A stretch of 64,000 bases of DNA from WRMS01 sp038562165. Its GTDB lineage: Bacteria; Bacillota; Peptococcia; DRI-13; UBA5745. Shown in pieces: positions 35,285 through 44,415 of this stretch (positions within the stretch are counted from its first letter, which is position 1; every line of letters begins with the position of its first letter). The position numbers and the translations under genes were made by a program. The DNA is taken from contig JBCFAO010000011.1 of NCBI GenBank assembly GCA_038562165.1, positions 1 through 64,000 on the forward strand. The letters are read 5' to 3'. The notes under the pieces were generated by a model, which did not search any database, was not told the origin of the DNA, and was given only the letters and a program-made list of their open reading frames with translations.

Positions 35285-36692
35285 AGGAAAAGGCAGAAAT
35301 AAGAATTTAAATAAAACGGCGGTGCTGCCTCAGCCTCTGGCGGAGCGTTTGGCAGTCCAGCTAGGACCTGAGGGCTTAAGGGACTTTCTGGCCTGTTTAC
35401 AGGAGGAACCCCGGGGCGGACTGCGCTTTAATACGGGGAAAGCTACGGCAGAGGCTTTATTGGATTTGCTGCCTTTTCCTCTGGAGCCCATTCCCTGGGC
35501 GGCGGCAGGCTATGTCTATCCCCGGGAAGGGCGGCCCGGCAAGCTGCCCTATTATCAGGCTGGGCTCTATTATTTGCAGGAGCCCAGCGCCATGGCTCCG
35601 GCGGCGGCCTTAGGCGTCAAGCCCGGGGAAAGGGTGCTGGATCTTTGTGCCGCTCCCGGCGGCAAGACCACCCAGCTGGCGGCAGCCTTGGCCGGAGAGG
35701 GGCTGCTGGTGGCCAATGACAATAGCCCCAAGCGGATTAAGCCCCTGATTTGGAATCTGGAGCATTGGGGAGCCACCAATTATATTGTTACCAATGAGGA
35801 GCCGGCCCGGCTGGCTAAGGCTTTCTCCGCTTTTTTTGACAAGATACTGGTGGACGCCCCTTGCTCCGGCGAAGGTATGCTGCGCAAGGATGCCAAAGCG
35901 TTAAAAAGCTGGCAGTCTTTCAACGGCCAGATTTGCCGGCAGATGCAGGACGAGATACTGGATCAGGCGGCAATAATGCTGGCGGCGGGGGGACGGCTGC
36001 TCTACTCCACCTGCACCTTTAATCCCCTGGAAAATGATGAAGCTGTGGCGGCTTTCCTGGACAGGCATCCCGATTTTGGCCTGGTGCCCTTGCCTTTTTA
36101 TGAAGGCTGGCGAGGGGGCGGCCAGCTGGAAGAATGCCGCCAGCTCTGGCCTCATCTGGTAGAGGGGGAGGGGCAATTCCTGGCTTTGCTGGAGAAAAAG
36201 GGGGCTGAAAGCTGCCGGGCTTCGGCCAGGGGGACGGAAACTGCCGTAAAGGCAACGGCTTTGCCGCCGGAGGCTTTAGCGGAGGGGGCTTTAGCTCCTT
36301 TTCTGGAATTCATGGCGGAAAACTTCACTTACCCCTTGCCGGGACCTTTTGCCTTATATGATGGCCATGTCTATCAGGTTCCTGCCGGTCTGCCGGATCT
36401 GGCCGGTCTTAAGCTGGGCCGGCCTGGCTGGTATTTGGGTATGATCAAAAATGGCCGTTTTTCGCCCAGCCAGCCTCTGGCCATGGGCATTCCCGCCGGC
36501 CAAATGAAACGGCGGTTGGATTTGCTGCCTCAGGATGATTTGGTTGAGCGTTACTTGCGGGGGGAAACCCTGATGGCAGAAGGGGAGCCGGGCTGGACCC
36601 TTGTGACCTTAGCCGGTTACCCCCTTGGTTTTGGTAAGCAAACGGGAGATTATTTGAAAAACGAATACCCTGCCGGCTGGCGCTTATATTAG
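35271..36692 (+). CDS. RsmF-like rRNA (cytosine-C5)-methyltransferase (NOL1/NOP2/Sun family)
   Basis: 473 aa. The SAM-binding motif VLDLCAAPGGKTTQLAA is present, and the two catalytic cysteines are C198 (DAPCSGEG) and C248 (YSTCTF). The C-terminal region of about 150 residues (RRLDLLPQDDLVERYLRG, ...LGFGKQ) is the PUA-like domain of Firmicutes RsmF/YebU-type enzymes. It methylates cytosine in 16S rRNA; the exact position is not readable from sequence. Start ATG 35271 lies within the end of trmB. Confidence 0.92.
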   Translation: MGKNKGKGRNKNLNKTAVLPQPLAERLAVQLGPEGLRDFLACLQEEPRGGLRFNTGKATAEALLDLLPFPLEPIPWAAAGYVYPREGRPGKLPYYQAGLYYLQEPSAMAPAAALGVKPGERVLDLCAAPGGKTTQLAAALAGEGLLVANDNSPKRIKPLIWNLEHWGATNYIVTNEEPARLAKAFSAFFDKILVDAPCSGEGMLRKDAKALKSWQSFNGQICRQMQDEILDQAAIMLAAGGRLLYSTCTFNPLENDEAVAAFLDRHPDFGLVPLPFYEGWRGGGQLEECRQLWPHLVEGEGQFLALLEKKGAESCRASARGTETAVKATALPPEALAEGALAPFLEFMAENFTYPLPGPFALYDGHVYQVPAGLPDLAGLKLGRPGWYLGMIKNGRFSPSQPLAMGIPAGQMKRRLDLLPQDDLVERYLRGETLMAEGEPGWTLVTLAGYPLGFGKQTGDYLKNEYPAGWRLY

Positions 36693-36781
36693 ACTGCCGG
36701 AAGTAAAGCTTAAATGAGAGTAAAGCTTAAATTGAAGCAAATCTTAATAGGACGCAAATCTTAAATAGAGAGAAGGATAAG

Positions 36782-37693
36782 ATGACAGAATCAACGGACC
36801 GCCTTTGGGCGGAAATCGACACCGGCCGGAGGGAGCCTTTGCTGTATAACTGGCCGGCGCCGGATATGGAGGACTTCCGGGAGCCGGAAATTCCTCAGGT
36901 GATTATTAAGGGCATGCGCAAGGCCATTGTGGAATTTGATTTGCTGGAGCCGGGGGACCGGGTATTAGTGGGGCTTTCCGGCGGCAAGGACAGCACGCTG
37001 CTGATGTATGCCTTAGCCCATTTGGTAAGGCATCTGCCTTGGCCCGTGGAGCTGGCGGCAATGCATATTGATTTGGGCTTTAAATCCCCGGAGGAGTCGG
37101 ACTACAGCCTTCTGGCTGCCAGAGCGGCGGCGGCGGGACTGTCTTTTCAAGTGGAACGGCTGGATATGTCTCAGGATATTTTGCATAATGAAGAGCAGAA
37201 TTCCTGCTCCCGCTGTGCTTATTGGCGGCGGGCGCTGATCCATAATTACGCCAAAACAAGAGGGTTCAACAAGGTAGCCTTTGCCCATCATCTCGATGAT
37301 GCGGTGGAGACCTATTTGATGGGGCTGCTTTATTCCGGCCAGTTGGGCACCTTTATGCCCAAAACCTTTCTGGACAGGACGGAAGTGACGGTAATCCGGC
37401 CCTTTGCCTACATCCGGGAGCGGGATATTATCGGCGCCGTCAATAAGCTGGATATTCAGATTCCCCCCAGTCCCTGCCCCCTGGACGGTTATACCCAGCG
37501 CACCAGGGTGAAGGAGTTAATTCGTATGCTGTGCCAAGAAAATCCTCTGGTTTTTGATCACCTGGTATCCGGTATGCGGGAAGGCAAACGCCAGCATCTC
37601 TGGCCTGCCGTCGTGGACCGCAAGGAGCTGCGCCAGAAGAACCTGGCTTTTTGGCGGCCCCGGCAAAGTGCTGAGGGAGAAGGGAAGGAGTAA
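36782..37693 (+). CDS. ttcA: TtcA-family tRNA 2-thiocytidine biosynthesis protein
   Basis: 303 aa, start behind GAGAAGG. The ATP-pyrophosphatase P-loop is SGGKDST (66-72). The iron-sulfur ligands appear as C142-x-x-C145 (CSRCAYWRR) and a late Cys in PPSPCPLDG. HHLDDAVETYLMGLLY is the conserved central motif. TtcA adds sulfur to C32 of tRNA with an Fe-S cluster. It follows two RNA methyltransferases, which supports an RNA-modification role. Related PP-loop enzymes act on other bases, so the exact site is inferred. Confidence 0.85.
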   Translation: MTESTDRLWAEIDTGRREPLLYNWPAPDMEDFREPEIPQVIIKGMRKAIVEFDLLEPGDRVLVGLSGGKDSTLLMYALAHLVRHLPWPVELAAMHIDLGFKSPEESDYSLLAARAAAAGLSFQVERLDMSQDILHNEEQNSCSRCAYWRRALIHNYAKTRGFNKVAFAHHLDDAVETYLMGLLYSGQLGTFMPKTFLDRTEVTVIRPFAYIRERDIIGAVNKLDIQIPPSPCPLDGYTQRTRVKELIRMLCQENPLVFDHLVSGMREGKRQHLWPAVVDRKELRQKNLAFWRPRQSAEGEGKE

Positions 37694-37697
37694 GAGA

Positions 37698-38717
37698 ATG
37701 ACGATAATTAAAACAGAGAATGAGATAGAACAATGGCAGGAGCTCGTTCATTTAACAAGGGAGTTTCAGGCGTTAAAGCCTTGGCAGCACCTGGCGGAGA
37801 TGGAGATGATCACCATTGATTTGCCCGAGGCCAGCGAACCGGTTTTCTGCTGCGTTTTTGGTAAAAACACGGAAGTGCAAGCTTTGCGGGTTTTACCCGG
37901 TGCCCAGGCCTTAATTAATTTTTATCGTCTGGCCCACAGCCTGGGAGAGGATACCCGGCGTCTTCTTTATGAACAAAAGGATTTGCGTCTGACCTTTGTG
38001 GAAGGGGCAGATTTTGTCTGGGAGGCCCGGTGGCCCGGCTATTTGCCCCGGATGCTGCGGGAGGAGGAAGCCGGGTTCTTAGGCCGGGTGGTGAAGCATG
38101 TCAACAGGGCTATCCGCAATTATATTGACGGGAAGGTAAATGTTGATTTTGCCGCCGGTAAAACCCTGCTGCGCTATTATGATGGGGAAGCCAATATGTG
38201 GCTGACCAAGGAAGAAGAGGCGTATTTTCCGCCTCTGGACTATCCCTCTTTATCCATAAGCGAGGTGGAACTGGTCCAAGAGCTGCAGCAAAAGCCGAAG
38301 AATAAGGCTGTGCTGGAGCTGGACATGTTTTACCTGCCCCGGCCGGCAACCTTGTCGGACTCGGAGGAAGAGGGAGGGGAAAGCGGCAGCCCTGCCGGCA
38401 CTGCTGCGGCTGGCGAAGCCGGCGGCGATGGCCTTTTGTTTTATCCCCGGATGCTGCTTTTGGGGGATAAGGAGCGGGGAGCCCTGGTCAACAATACCAT
38501 GTTGTCCCCTAGAGATAACGGCCCCTCCGCCATATTTCAAGCTTTAGCCGATTATATTCTCAGCTTCGGCCGGCCCGGGACTTTAATTGTCTGCCAGGAA
38601 ATGTACTTCCAGATGCTTCAGGATTTCTGTAAGGGCAACGCCATCAAGCTGGAATTGGCGGAGTCCGGCCAGGAGCTGACCAGCCTGCTGCCTTTGCGGG
38701 AGAAGCTGCTGGGCTAG
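37698..38717 (+). CDS. DUF6930/DUF7309-like protein
   Basis: 339 aa from the ATG at 37698 (GGAGTAAG upstream, 4 nt after the TtcA stop); the open frame upstream is a shadow. The N-terminal domain (about 1-160) has the pattern W-x-x-L-x-x-x-x-x-x-x-F-x-x-L-K-P-W and CCVFGKNTEVQAL, which I recall from DUF7309. The C-terminal domain (about 195-339) resembles DUF6930. A Gly/Ser/Glu linker interrupts it at about residues 215-245. Soluble, function unknown. The family names are from memory. Confidence 0.6.
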   Translation: MTIIKTENEIEQWQELVHLTREFQALKPWQHLAEMEMITIDLPEASEPVFCCVFGKNTEVQALRVLPGAQALINFYRLAHSLGEDTRRLLYEQKDLRLTFVEGADFVWEARWPGYLPRMLREEEAGFLGRVVKHVNRAIRNYIDGKVNVDFAAGKTLLRYYDGEANMWLTKEEEAYFPPLDYPSLSISEVELVQELQQKPKNKAVLELDMFYLPRPATLSDSEEEGGESGSPAGTAAAGEAGGDGLLFYPRMLLLGDKERGALVNNTMLSPRDNGPSAIFQALADYILSFGRPGTLIVCQEMYFQMLQDFCKGNAIKLELAESGQELTSLLPLREKLLG

Positions 38718-38765
38718 AAACACTGAATTTGAAATGGGGGAAGGGCAACCTGTTCTACTCCCTTT

Positions 38766-39009
38766 TGAGCAAAATTTCAAGTTTGTTGCTGCGGGTTACC
38801 CGAAATGAGCAAAATTTCAAGTTTGTCATAGGTTCGCTGGGGGTTAATTGCTTAAAATAGCAGGCTTAGCGGTGTGAAATACCTTTCTTTCCCTATATGC
38901 AGCGTTTGCTCTTGATTGAAAACACTATCTCAGGAAATCCCTCGGCTAACAAACCTGCATTTTTGCTCATTTTTTGAAAGACGACCTGACAAACCTGCAT
39001 TTTTGCTCA
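38766..39009. repeat. Intergenic repeat element, second family member (two direct + two inverted copies)
   Basis: Direct copies of a 21-bp motif beginning TGAGCAAAATTTCAAG lie at 38766-38786 and 38816-38836. Inverted copies (ACAAACCTGCATTTTTG...) lie at 38949-38969 and 38989-39009. The inverted copies read on the minus strand are identical over all 21 bases to a copy at 50431. No coding frame is supported in the 548-nt gap between the DUF6930-like gene and clpB. Confidence 0.75.
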
Positions 39010-39090
39010 AAGCAGCCGGAGCTGTCGCCAAACCTGCAAATCTGTTTTTCTTTTCCTTGCCGATATTAACAGGTAAAACAATAATAGGTA

Positions 39091-39153
39091 TAGAAATCCC
39101 CCGTCAGGCTAGCTGAAGCATATTTTCAGCGGCAGCCCGGCGGGGGATTTCTA
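39091..39153. terminator. Long hairpin between convergent genes, probable bidirectional terminator
   Basis: TAGAAATCCCCCG (39091-39103) pairs perfectly with CGGGGGATTTCTA (39141-39153). An inner AGCTGAA pairs approximately with TTCAGC. It lies downstream of both the minus-strand clpB and the plus-strand DUF6930-like gene. Confidence 0.65.
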
Positions 39154-39166
39154 TTGTCCTAACTTA

Positions 39167-39284
39167 CATCGGCTTTACGTTGCAGTTGCACCGACTTTAC
39201 GTTGCGCTAGATTTACGTTGCACCGGTCTCGCGTTGCACCGGTTTCACGTTACACCGGTTTCACGTTACAACGGTTTCACGGCC
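39167..39284. repeat. 16-bp tandem repeat running into the end of clpB
   Basis: Six contiguous 16-bp units (type CACCGGTTTCACGTTG) run from 39189 to 39284. A seventh diverged unit at 39167-39182 is set off by 6 nt. The two units at 39237-39252 and 39253-39268 are identical, and similarity falls away from clpB. The unit at 39269-39284 encodes the last residues of ClpB, and the clpB stop lies at the edge of the next unit. Confidence 0.8.
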
Positions 39285-41851
39285 AGCCGGCCCTCTTCCA
39301 TGACCAGCTTGACTTCCTGGCCCGGCTTCACCGCATCCTGAATCATCAGCCGGGACAGGGGCGTTTCAAGGGTTTGCTGAATCAAGCGCTTGAGGGGGCG
39401 GGCGCCAAAGGCCGGATCATAGCCTTGCCGGGCCAGCTCCGCCAGAGCTTCGTCGCTCCAGGACAAGCTGATCCGGGCCGTTTCCTGGAGCCGCCGGTCC
39501 ATTTCCTTAAGCAGCAGGCCGGCGATGTCCTTGACCTGCTTTTCTTGCAGGGCGTGGAAGACCACGATTTCGTCCACCCGGTTGAGGAACTCCGGCCGGA
39601 AATAATGGCGGAGGAGGCTGCTGACCTGTTCCTTGATCTCCTCATACCGGCCTTTGGCCTCCAGAATCTCCTGGCTGCCGATGTTGGAGGTCATGATGAT
39701 CACCGTGTTTTTGAAGTCCACGGTGCGGCCTTTGGAATCAGTGAGCCGGCCATCATCCAGGACCTGCAGCAAGATATTAAATACGTCGCCGTGGGCCTTT
39801 TCGATCTCGTCCAGCAGCAGGACGCAGTAGGGATGACGCCTTACCGCTTCCGTTAGCTGGCCTCCTTCATCGTAGCCGATGTAGCCGGGAGGAGCGCCAA
39901 CCAGCCGTGAGACCGCATGCTTCTCCATATATTCCGACATATCCAGCCGGATCATGCTGCGCTCGTCGTCAAAGAGAGCCAGGGCCAGAGCCTTGGCCAG
40001 CTCCGTTTTGCCCACGCCGGTAGGCCCCAGGAAAATAAAGCTGCCGATGGGGCGGCGGGGATCCTTGATGCCGGCCCGGGCCCGCAGCACGGCGTCGGCT
40101 ACGGCCTGAACACCTTCGTCCTGGCCGATTACCCGCTGGTGCAATAGCTGATCCAGATGCAATAGTTTTTCCCGTTCTCCCTCCATTAGCTTGGAAAGGG
40201 GGATGCCCGTCCAGCGGCTTACGACTTCGGCGATATCACCTTCGCCTACCTCTTCCCGCAACAGCGAAGCGTCCTGGGCTTTCTCTGCCAGCTTCGTTTC
40301 CTCAGCCTGCAACTGTTTCGTCAATTCAATAAGCCGGCCGTATTTCAAAGCGGCGGCTTTTTCCAAGTCATAATTGCGCTCCGCCCGTTCAATCTGCAGC
40401 TTGACGTCTTCAATTTCCTGCTTAATACTCTGGGTTTTGCCGATGGCTTCTTTCTCGGTCTCCCATTGGGCTTTCATGGCGGCGGCTTCGTTTTTCAAAT
40501 CCGCCAATTGGGCTTGCAGCTTTTCTAACCTCTCCATAGAGATGTGGTCCGTCTCTTTTTTCAGCGCTGCTTCTTCGATTTCCAATTGCATAATCTTGCG
40601 GGTAATCTCATCCAGCTCCGCAGGCATGCTGTCGATTTCCGTCCGCAGGTGGGCGGCGGCCTCGTCCATCAGGTCGATGGCTTTATCCGGCAGGAAACGG
40701 TCGGCGATATAACGGTCCGACAATGTAGCCGCCGCCACCAGGGCGCTGTCTTTGATGCGGACGCCGTGATGGACTTCATAGCGTTCTTTAAGGCCCCGCA
40801 GGATGGAAATGGTATCTTCCACGGAAGGCGGATTGACCATTACCGGCTGGAAGCGCCGCTCTAAAGCAGCGTCCTTTTCGATATGCTTGCGGTATTCATC
40901 CAGGGTAGTGGCGCCGATGGCTTTCAGCTCCCCCCGGGCCAGCATGGGTTTTAACAGATTGCCGGCGTCCATAGCTCCTTCGGCAGCGCCGGCCCCCACT
41001 ACGGTGTGGAGCTCGTCAATAAAGAGAATAATAGCGCCCTCGGAAGAGGATACTTCTTTTAATACGGCTTTCAGCCTTTCCTCAAACTCCCCCCGGTACT
41101 TGGCCCCGGCAATCAGGGCTCCCATATCCAGAGAGATCAGCCGTTTATTCTTTAGGGTTTCCGGTACGTCGCCGGCTTCGATGCGGCGGGCCAGACCCTC
41201 CACGATGGCGGTTTTGCCCACGCCGGGTTCGCCGATGAGCACCGGATTATTCTTTGTGCGGCGGCAGAGGATCTCCATAGCCCGGCGAATCTCTTCGTCC
41301 CGGCCGATAACGGGGTCCAGCTTTCCTTCCGCCGCCAGCCTGGTCAGATCCTGGCCGTATTTTTCCAAGGCCTCATAAGTTCCTTCAGGATTTTCGCTGT
41401 CAATAGGGCGGTTGCCCCGGACCTGCTTTAAAGCGGCCAGGAAGGCTTCTTTGGTGACGCCCTGGTTTTTCAATGCGTCTTTGACGTCCTTGTCCCCTTC
41501 CTGAAGCAGGCCCAAGAAGAGATGCTCCGTGCTGATATAGCTGTCTTTCATTTCGGCGGCAGTTTTTTCGGCCTTGATCAAAGCCCGGGCCAGGCCGGAA
41601 TCCATGGAAAGGCTGCCTTCATAGCCGTGAACGGCTGGGATTTTGCCGATGAGCTGTTCCGCTTTCTGCTGCAATTGCCCTGCATTGATATGGCTGTGCT
41701 CCAAAAGGCGGGGAATCAGTCCCCCCTCCTGAGCCAGCAAAGCCGCCAGCAAATGGGCGGAAACCACCTGCTGCTGGTGGTTTTCTAAAGCCAGGTTTTG
41801 GGCAGCCTCAATGGCTTCCCGGGATTTCTGCGTATATTGATTCGTGTTCAT
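39266..41851 (-). CDS. clpB: ATP-dependent disaggregase ClpB
   Basis: 861 aa, minus strand, start at 41851 behind GGAGGTGG. Order: Clp N-domain repeats (SREAIEAAQNLA...), first AAA+ ring (GEPGVGKT at about 204-212), a long coiled-coil middle domain (about 395-530), second AAA+ ring (GPTGVGKT at about 605-613) and a D2-small domain ending in RLAVKPL. ClpB works with DnaK to dissolve protein aggregates in the cytoplasm; the presence of the middle domain separates it from ClpA/ClpC. Monocistronic. Its 3' end overlaps the tandem repeat. Confidence 0.97.
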   Translation of the reverse strand: MNTNQYTQKSREAIEAAQNLALENHQQQVVSAHLLAALLAQEGGLIPRLLEHSHINAGQLQQKAEQLIGKIPAVHGYEGSLSMDSGLARALIKAEKTAAEMKDSYISTEHLFLGLLQEGDKDVKDALKNQGVTKEAFLAALKQVRGNRPIDSENPEGTYEALEKYGQDLTRLAAEGKLDPVIGRDEEIRRAMEILCRRTKNNPVLIGEPGVGKTAIVEGLARRIEAGDVPETLKNKRLISLDMGALIAGAKYRGEFEERLKAVLKEVSSSEGAIILFIDELHTVVGAGAAEGAMDAGNLLKPMLARGELKAIGATTLDEYRKHIEKDAALERRFQPVMVNPPSVEDTISILRGLKERYEVHHGVRIKDSALVAAATLSDRYIADRFLPDKAIDLMDEAAAHLRTEIDSMPAELDEITRKIMQLEIEEAALKKETDHISMERLEKLQAQLADLKNEAAAMKAQWETEKEAIGKTQSIKQEIEDVKLQIERAERNYDLEKAAALKYGRLIELTKQLQAEETKLAEKAQDASLLREEVGEGDIAEVVSRWTGIPLSKLMEGEREKLLHLDQLLHQRVIGQDEGVQAVADAVLRARAGIKDPRRPIGSFIFLGPTGVGKTELAKALALALFDDERSMIRLDMSEYMEKHAVSRLVGAPPGYIGYDEGGQLTEAVRRHPYCVLLLDEIEKAHGDVFNILLQVLDDGRLTDSKGRTVDFKNTVIIMTSNIGSQEILEAKGRYEEIKEQVSSLLRHYFRPEFLNRVDEIVVFHALQEKQVKDIAGLLLKEMDRRLQETARISLSWSDEALAELARQGYDPAFGARPLKRLIQQTLETPLSRLMIQDAVKPGQEVKLVMEEGRLAVKPL

Positions 41852-41909
41852 CTATACCACCTCCAATAGTAAAGAGTGCATTTATTTGACCTTTCCTGAC
41901 TATAAATCC

Positions 41910-41938
41910 ATTATGCCAAAAAAAAGTAAAAAAAGCAA
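41910..41938 (-). promoter_or_regulatory. Promoter of clpB
   Basis: On the minus strand, TTGCTT (41933-41938) and CATAAT (41910-41915) are 17 nt apart, about 60 nt before the start. A single GGTCAAA half-site lies downstream, but a full CtsR box or CIRCE element is not present. Confidence 0.55.
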
Positions 41939-42035
41939 GGGCTAAAAGAGAAATAGGCTGCAATTTATTTTCGCTTTAAGGTTTGCGTTAATTTCTGCGA
42001 TGGCAAAGAAATAGGTATTTTCTCTGAGGGAAAAG

Positions 42036-42044
42036 TGATATAAT
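42036..42044 (+). promoter_or_regulatory. Extended -10 promoter of the phospholipase-like gene
   Basis: TGATATAAT is an extended -10 element about 90 nt before the start at 42132. No clear -35 box is seen. Confidence 0.5.
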
Positions 42045-42131
42045 AGATAACATATATTTATATGAAAAAGGGACATCCGCGCCCTGATAATCATGGATAG
42101 CGGATTGTGTCCGGAGGAGCGGTTCTCGATA

Positions 42132-42884
42132 ATGAATATGCAGTCCCATTTACTTTTGGCTATGGCTCTTGAGCAGCATATCAAGGATAAATACGGCGTT
42201 CAGTTGCGTTCCGATATGTTTTATTATGGGAATATCCGGCCGGATCTAACCCCCCGCTGGATGAAAAAGTACCCCCACACCTTTCAGGAAAGCTTGCCCA
42301 TGTTTTTGCGTCAATGCAGAATATTGATGTTTCATAGCCGGCACATGCAGCCCCCCATGTATATTTTGAGTTACCGGCTGGGCGTAATTTGCCATTATAC
42401 CGCTGATTTTTTCACCTATGCCCATTGTGATCCCATTTTGTTTCAAAAGCCCGGGCCTCACTACCGTTACGAGAATGAACTGTACCAGGCCTTATGGAAA
42501 TCAAAGGGCCAGGATCCGGGCCTGCCCTCCGATGTAGGCCTCAGGCTGGATGAATACCTGCGGCTGGTCATGAAGCAATACCGCCGGCAAAATCCCAGTG
42601 ATCCCGTCAGGGATGCAGGCTTTATTTATCATGTGGCACTTAAGGTTTGCGATCGGATGGTTGAGCGGATTTATATGGAGAAGAAAAACCGCTGCAAAGG
42701 ACTTTTCAGCAGCGGCAAGGATGCTCAAGGCATACTGCGGGAACGGGCCAGGACGAGAAGACACGCCCGTAAAGTGGCTTACGAGTGGGAAAATTATTGG
42801 CCGGTCAACCAGTCCGGTTTTATTGCCAATACGGTAGAGCAAAGAGCCGGTTATTGGCCGGGGAGGTACGACGAGAATGATTGA
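42132..42884 (+). CDS. Zinc-dependent phospholipase C-like protein
   Basis: 250 aa from the ATG at 42132 (GGAGGAG upstream at somewhat long spacing; a start at 42093 lacks a site). The conserved pattern of the Zn-dependent phospholipase C superfamily is visible: SHLLLA near the N-terminus, YYGNIRPDLTP, HYTADFFTYAH (two His of the metal site) and HYRYENEL. There is no signal peptide, unlike secreted phospholipases, so the bacterial cytoplasmic branch of unknown substrate is meant. It overlaps the AAA ATPase gene by 8 nt. Confidence 0.8.
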   Translation: MNMQSHLLLAMALEQHIKDKYGVQLRSDMFYYGNIRPDLTPRWMKKYPHTFQESLPMFLRQCRILMFHSRHMQPPMYILSYRLGVICHYTADFFTYAHCDPILFQKPGPHYRYENELYQALWKSKGQDPGLPSDVGLRLDEYLRLVMKQYRRQNPSDPVRDAGFIYHVALKVCDRMVERIYMEKKNRCKGLFSSGKDAQGILRERARTRRHARKVAYEWENYWPVNQSGFIANTVEQRAGYWPGRYDEND

Positions 42885-44304
42885 GCATAAAAAAGCTTTT
42901 CAAGATTTAGATGGCCTGGTTCTTTATCGGGAGATATTGTCCTCGCCGCTGATTACCGCCTTTCGCCGGGTTTGGCAGACAGCGGCCTCAGCCATCGCCG
43001 ATAAGCAAGAATTGCTGAAAGAATATTGCCTGCTGGTAGAGCAGATGTTGGGCAATTTGGACCGCCTGCCTTGGACTTTTCAGGGAGAAGGCTGGACTGC
43101 CTTGATGGTTATGGAGCTGCTGCATCAGGAAAACCTTTTTAGCTTGTGGGCCGAAAAGGGCCGTATCCTGCCGGCAAAGCTGCAGTCTGATCAGTTGACC
43201 CAGGAAATTATCGGTTTAGCGGCCAGAGATTTAAAAGTTCTGGGTGAGGTGGCCCGGATTAGCCAGCAGGAGCTGGCTAATTTAGTAGGGTCAAGACTTG
43301 GGGTGCCGGAGTCAGCCTTACCCTCCTGGAATTTGCCTGGTTTATGCAGCAGCAAGCCGGCGCCGCCCCAGGAGCGCCAGGAAGCCTGGCGGTATTTTCT
43401 TTCGGACAAGTCCTGGGCAGAAGGCGGCGGCATATTAGCAGAATATTATAGAACAAATGGCGCCGGCCGGTTGGGCCGTTATTATGCTTTTCGCTGGCAG
43501 ACGGCCCAGGCTGCCGCCACCAACGCCGCCGCCCCGGCAGCGGCCAATAAGACCGCCGAATGGCGGCCTGCCGACGCTATGCTTCCCGTAATCAGCCGGG
43601 ATCCCATTCGCTTTTCTCAGCTTTCCGGCTATGAAAGGGAGCACCAGAAGCTGATCCAAAATACCCAGCAGTTTTTAGCGGGTTTGCCGGCCAACAATGT
43701 CTTGCTTTACGGCGACCGGGGTACGGGCAAATCTTCAGCCGTTAAAGCTCTGCTTAATGAATACGGCCCCAAAGGTCTGCGCCTTGTGGAGATGACGAAA
43801 GCCCAATTGCCGGATCTGCCTTACCTTTTAGAGGAGTTAAAAGAGCGGGGTCTGCATTTTATTATCTTTATCGATGATTTAAGCTTTTTAGAGCAAGACA
43901 GCCAGTATGCAGCTTTAAAAGCGGTACTGGAAGGCGGTATTGCTGTAAAGCCCGATAATGTATTGATTTATGCCACTTCCAACCGCCGCCACCTTTTGCC
44001 GGAGAAATTTCAGGACCGCCAGATCGTTGGCGACGAGGATCTGCGCACAGGGGATACCCTTCAGGAAAAGCTGTCTTTGGCTGACCGCTTCGGCATGACC
44101 ATCACCTTCTTGTCACCGGATCAGAAGGGCTACCTGCGCATCGTAGAGGAGCTGGCGGCAGCCAGGCAGTTGCCCATCAGCAAAGAAGCTTTAGAACGGC
44201 GGGCTTTGGAATGGGAGATCAGGCAAAATTTAAGGTCCCCCCGGACAGCCCGGCAGTTTGTGGATCACCTTACCGGCGAACTCCAATTGGAGAGTGGACA
44301 ATAA
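42877..44304 (+). CDS. DUF815 AAA ATPase
   Basis: 475 aa. A helical N-terminal region of about 230 residues is followed by an AAA-type ATPase domain with Walker A GDRGTGKS (about 278-286), Walker B FIIFIDDLSF, and the typical SNRRHLLPE and RFGMTITF segments of DUF815 proteins. Function is not established for the family; it is often annotated simply as ATP-binding protein. Start ATG 42877 is coupled to the preceding gene. Confidence 0.88.
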   Translation: MIEHKKAFQDLDGLVLYREILSSPLITAFRRVWQTAASAIADKQELLKEYCLLVEQMLGNLDRLPWTFQGEGWTALMVMELLHQENLFSLWAEKGRILPAKLQSDQLTQEIIGLAARDLKVLGEVARISQQELANLVGSRLGVPESALPSWNLPGLCSSKPAPPQERQEAWRYFLSDKSWAEGGGILAEYYRTNGAGRLGRYYAFRWQTAQAAATNAAAPAAANKTAEWRPADAMLPVISRDPIRFSQLSGYEREHQKLIQNTQQFLAGLPANNVLLYGDRGTGKSSAVKALLNEYGPKGLRLVEMTKAQLPDLPYLLEELKERGLHFIIFIDDLSFLEQDSQYAALKAVLEGGIAVKPDNVLIYATSNRRHLLPEKFQDRQIVGDEDLRTGDTLQEKLSLADRFGMTITFLSPDQKGYLRIVEELAAARQLPISKEALERRALEWEIRQNLRSPRTARQFVDHLTGELQLESGQ

Positions 44305-44331
44305 AAGCGGACAATAAAAGCCATTTTATTG

Positions 44332-44359
44332 TTGACAAATCTACCGAAAAGCGTATAAT
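44332..44359 (+). promoter_or_regulatory. Consensus promoter with overlapping inverted repeat
   Basis: Perfect TTGACA (44332-44337) and TATAAT (44354-44359) are 16 nt apart. An inverted repeat CTACCGAAAA (44341-44350) / TTTTCGTAG (44360-44368) embraces the -10 box and could be a repressor operator. Confidence 0.85.
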
Positions 44360-44373
44360 TTTTCGTAGACTTT

Positions 44374-44415
44374 GTCCGCTGTCAGGGGATTACAGTCCTC
44401 CTATAGCGGACTTTT
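44374..44415 (+). promoter_or_regulatory. Terminator-like hairpin in the leader of the aspartate kinase gene
   Basis: GTCCGCT (44374-44380) pairs with AGCGGAC (44405-44411), followed by TTTTC, with an inner AGGGGA/TCCTCCT pairing. It lies between the promoter and the start codon and may attenuate transcription. It is too short for a lysine riboswitch. Confidence 0.5.

Noticed and set aside
38916..39116. 66-codon plus-strand frame
   Set aside because: It lies within the inverted repeats, has no ribosome site and ends in the terminator hairpin.
39218..39856. 212-codon plus-strand frame opposite clpB
   Set aside because: It is the antisense of conserved ClpB sequence and has no ribosome site.
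41860..41940. CIRCE or CtsR box upstream of clpB
   Set aside because: Only single half-sites (GCACTC, GGTCAAA) are present, without the paired half at the right distance.
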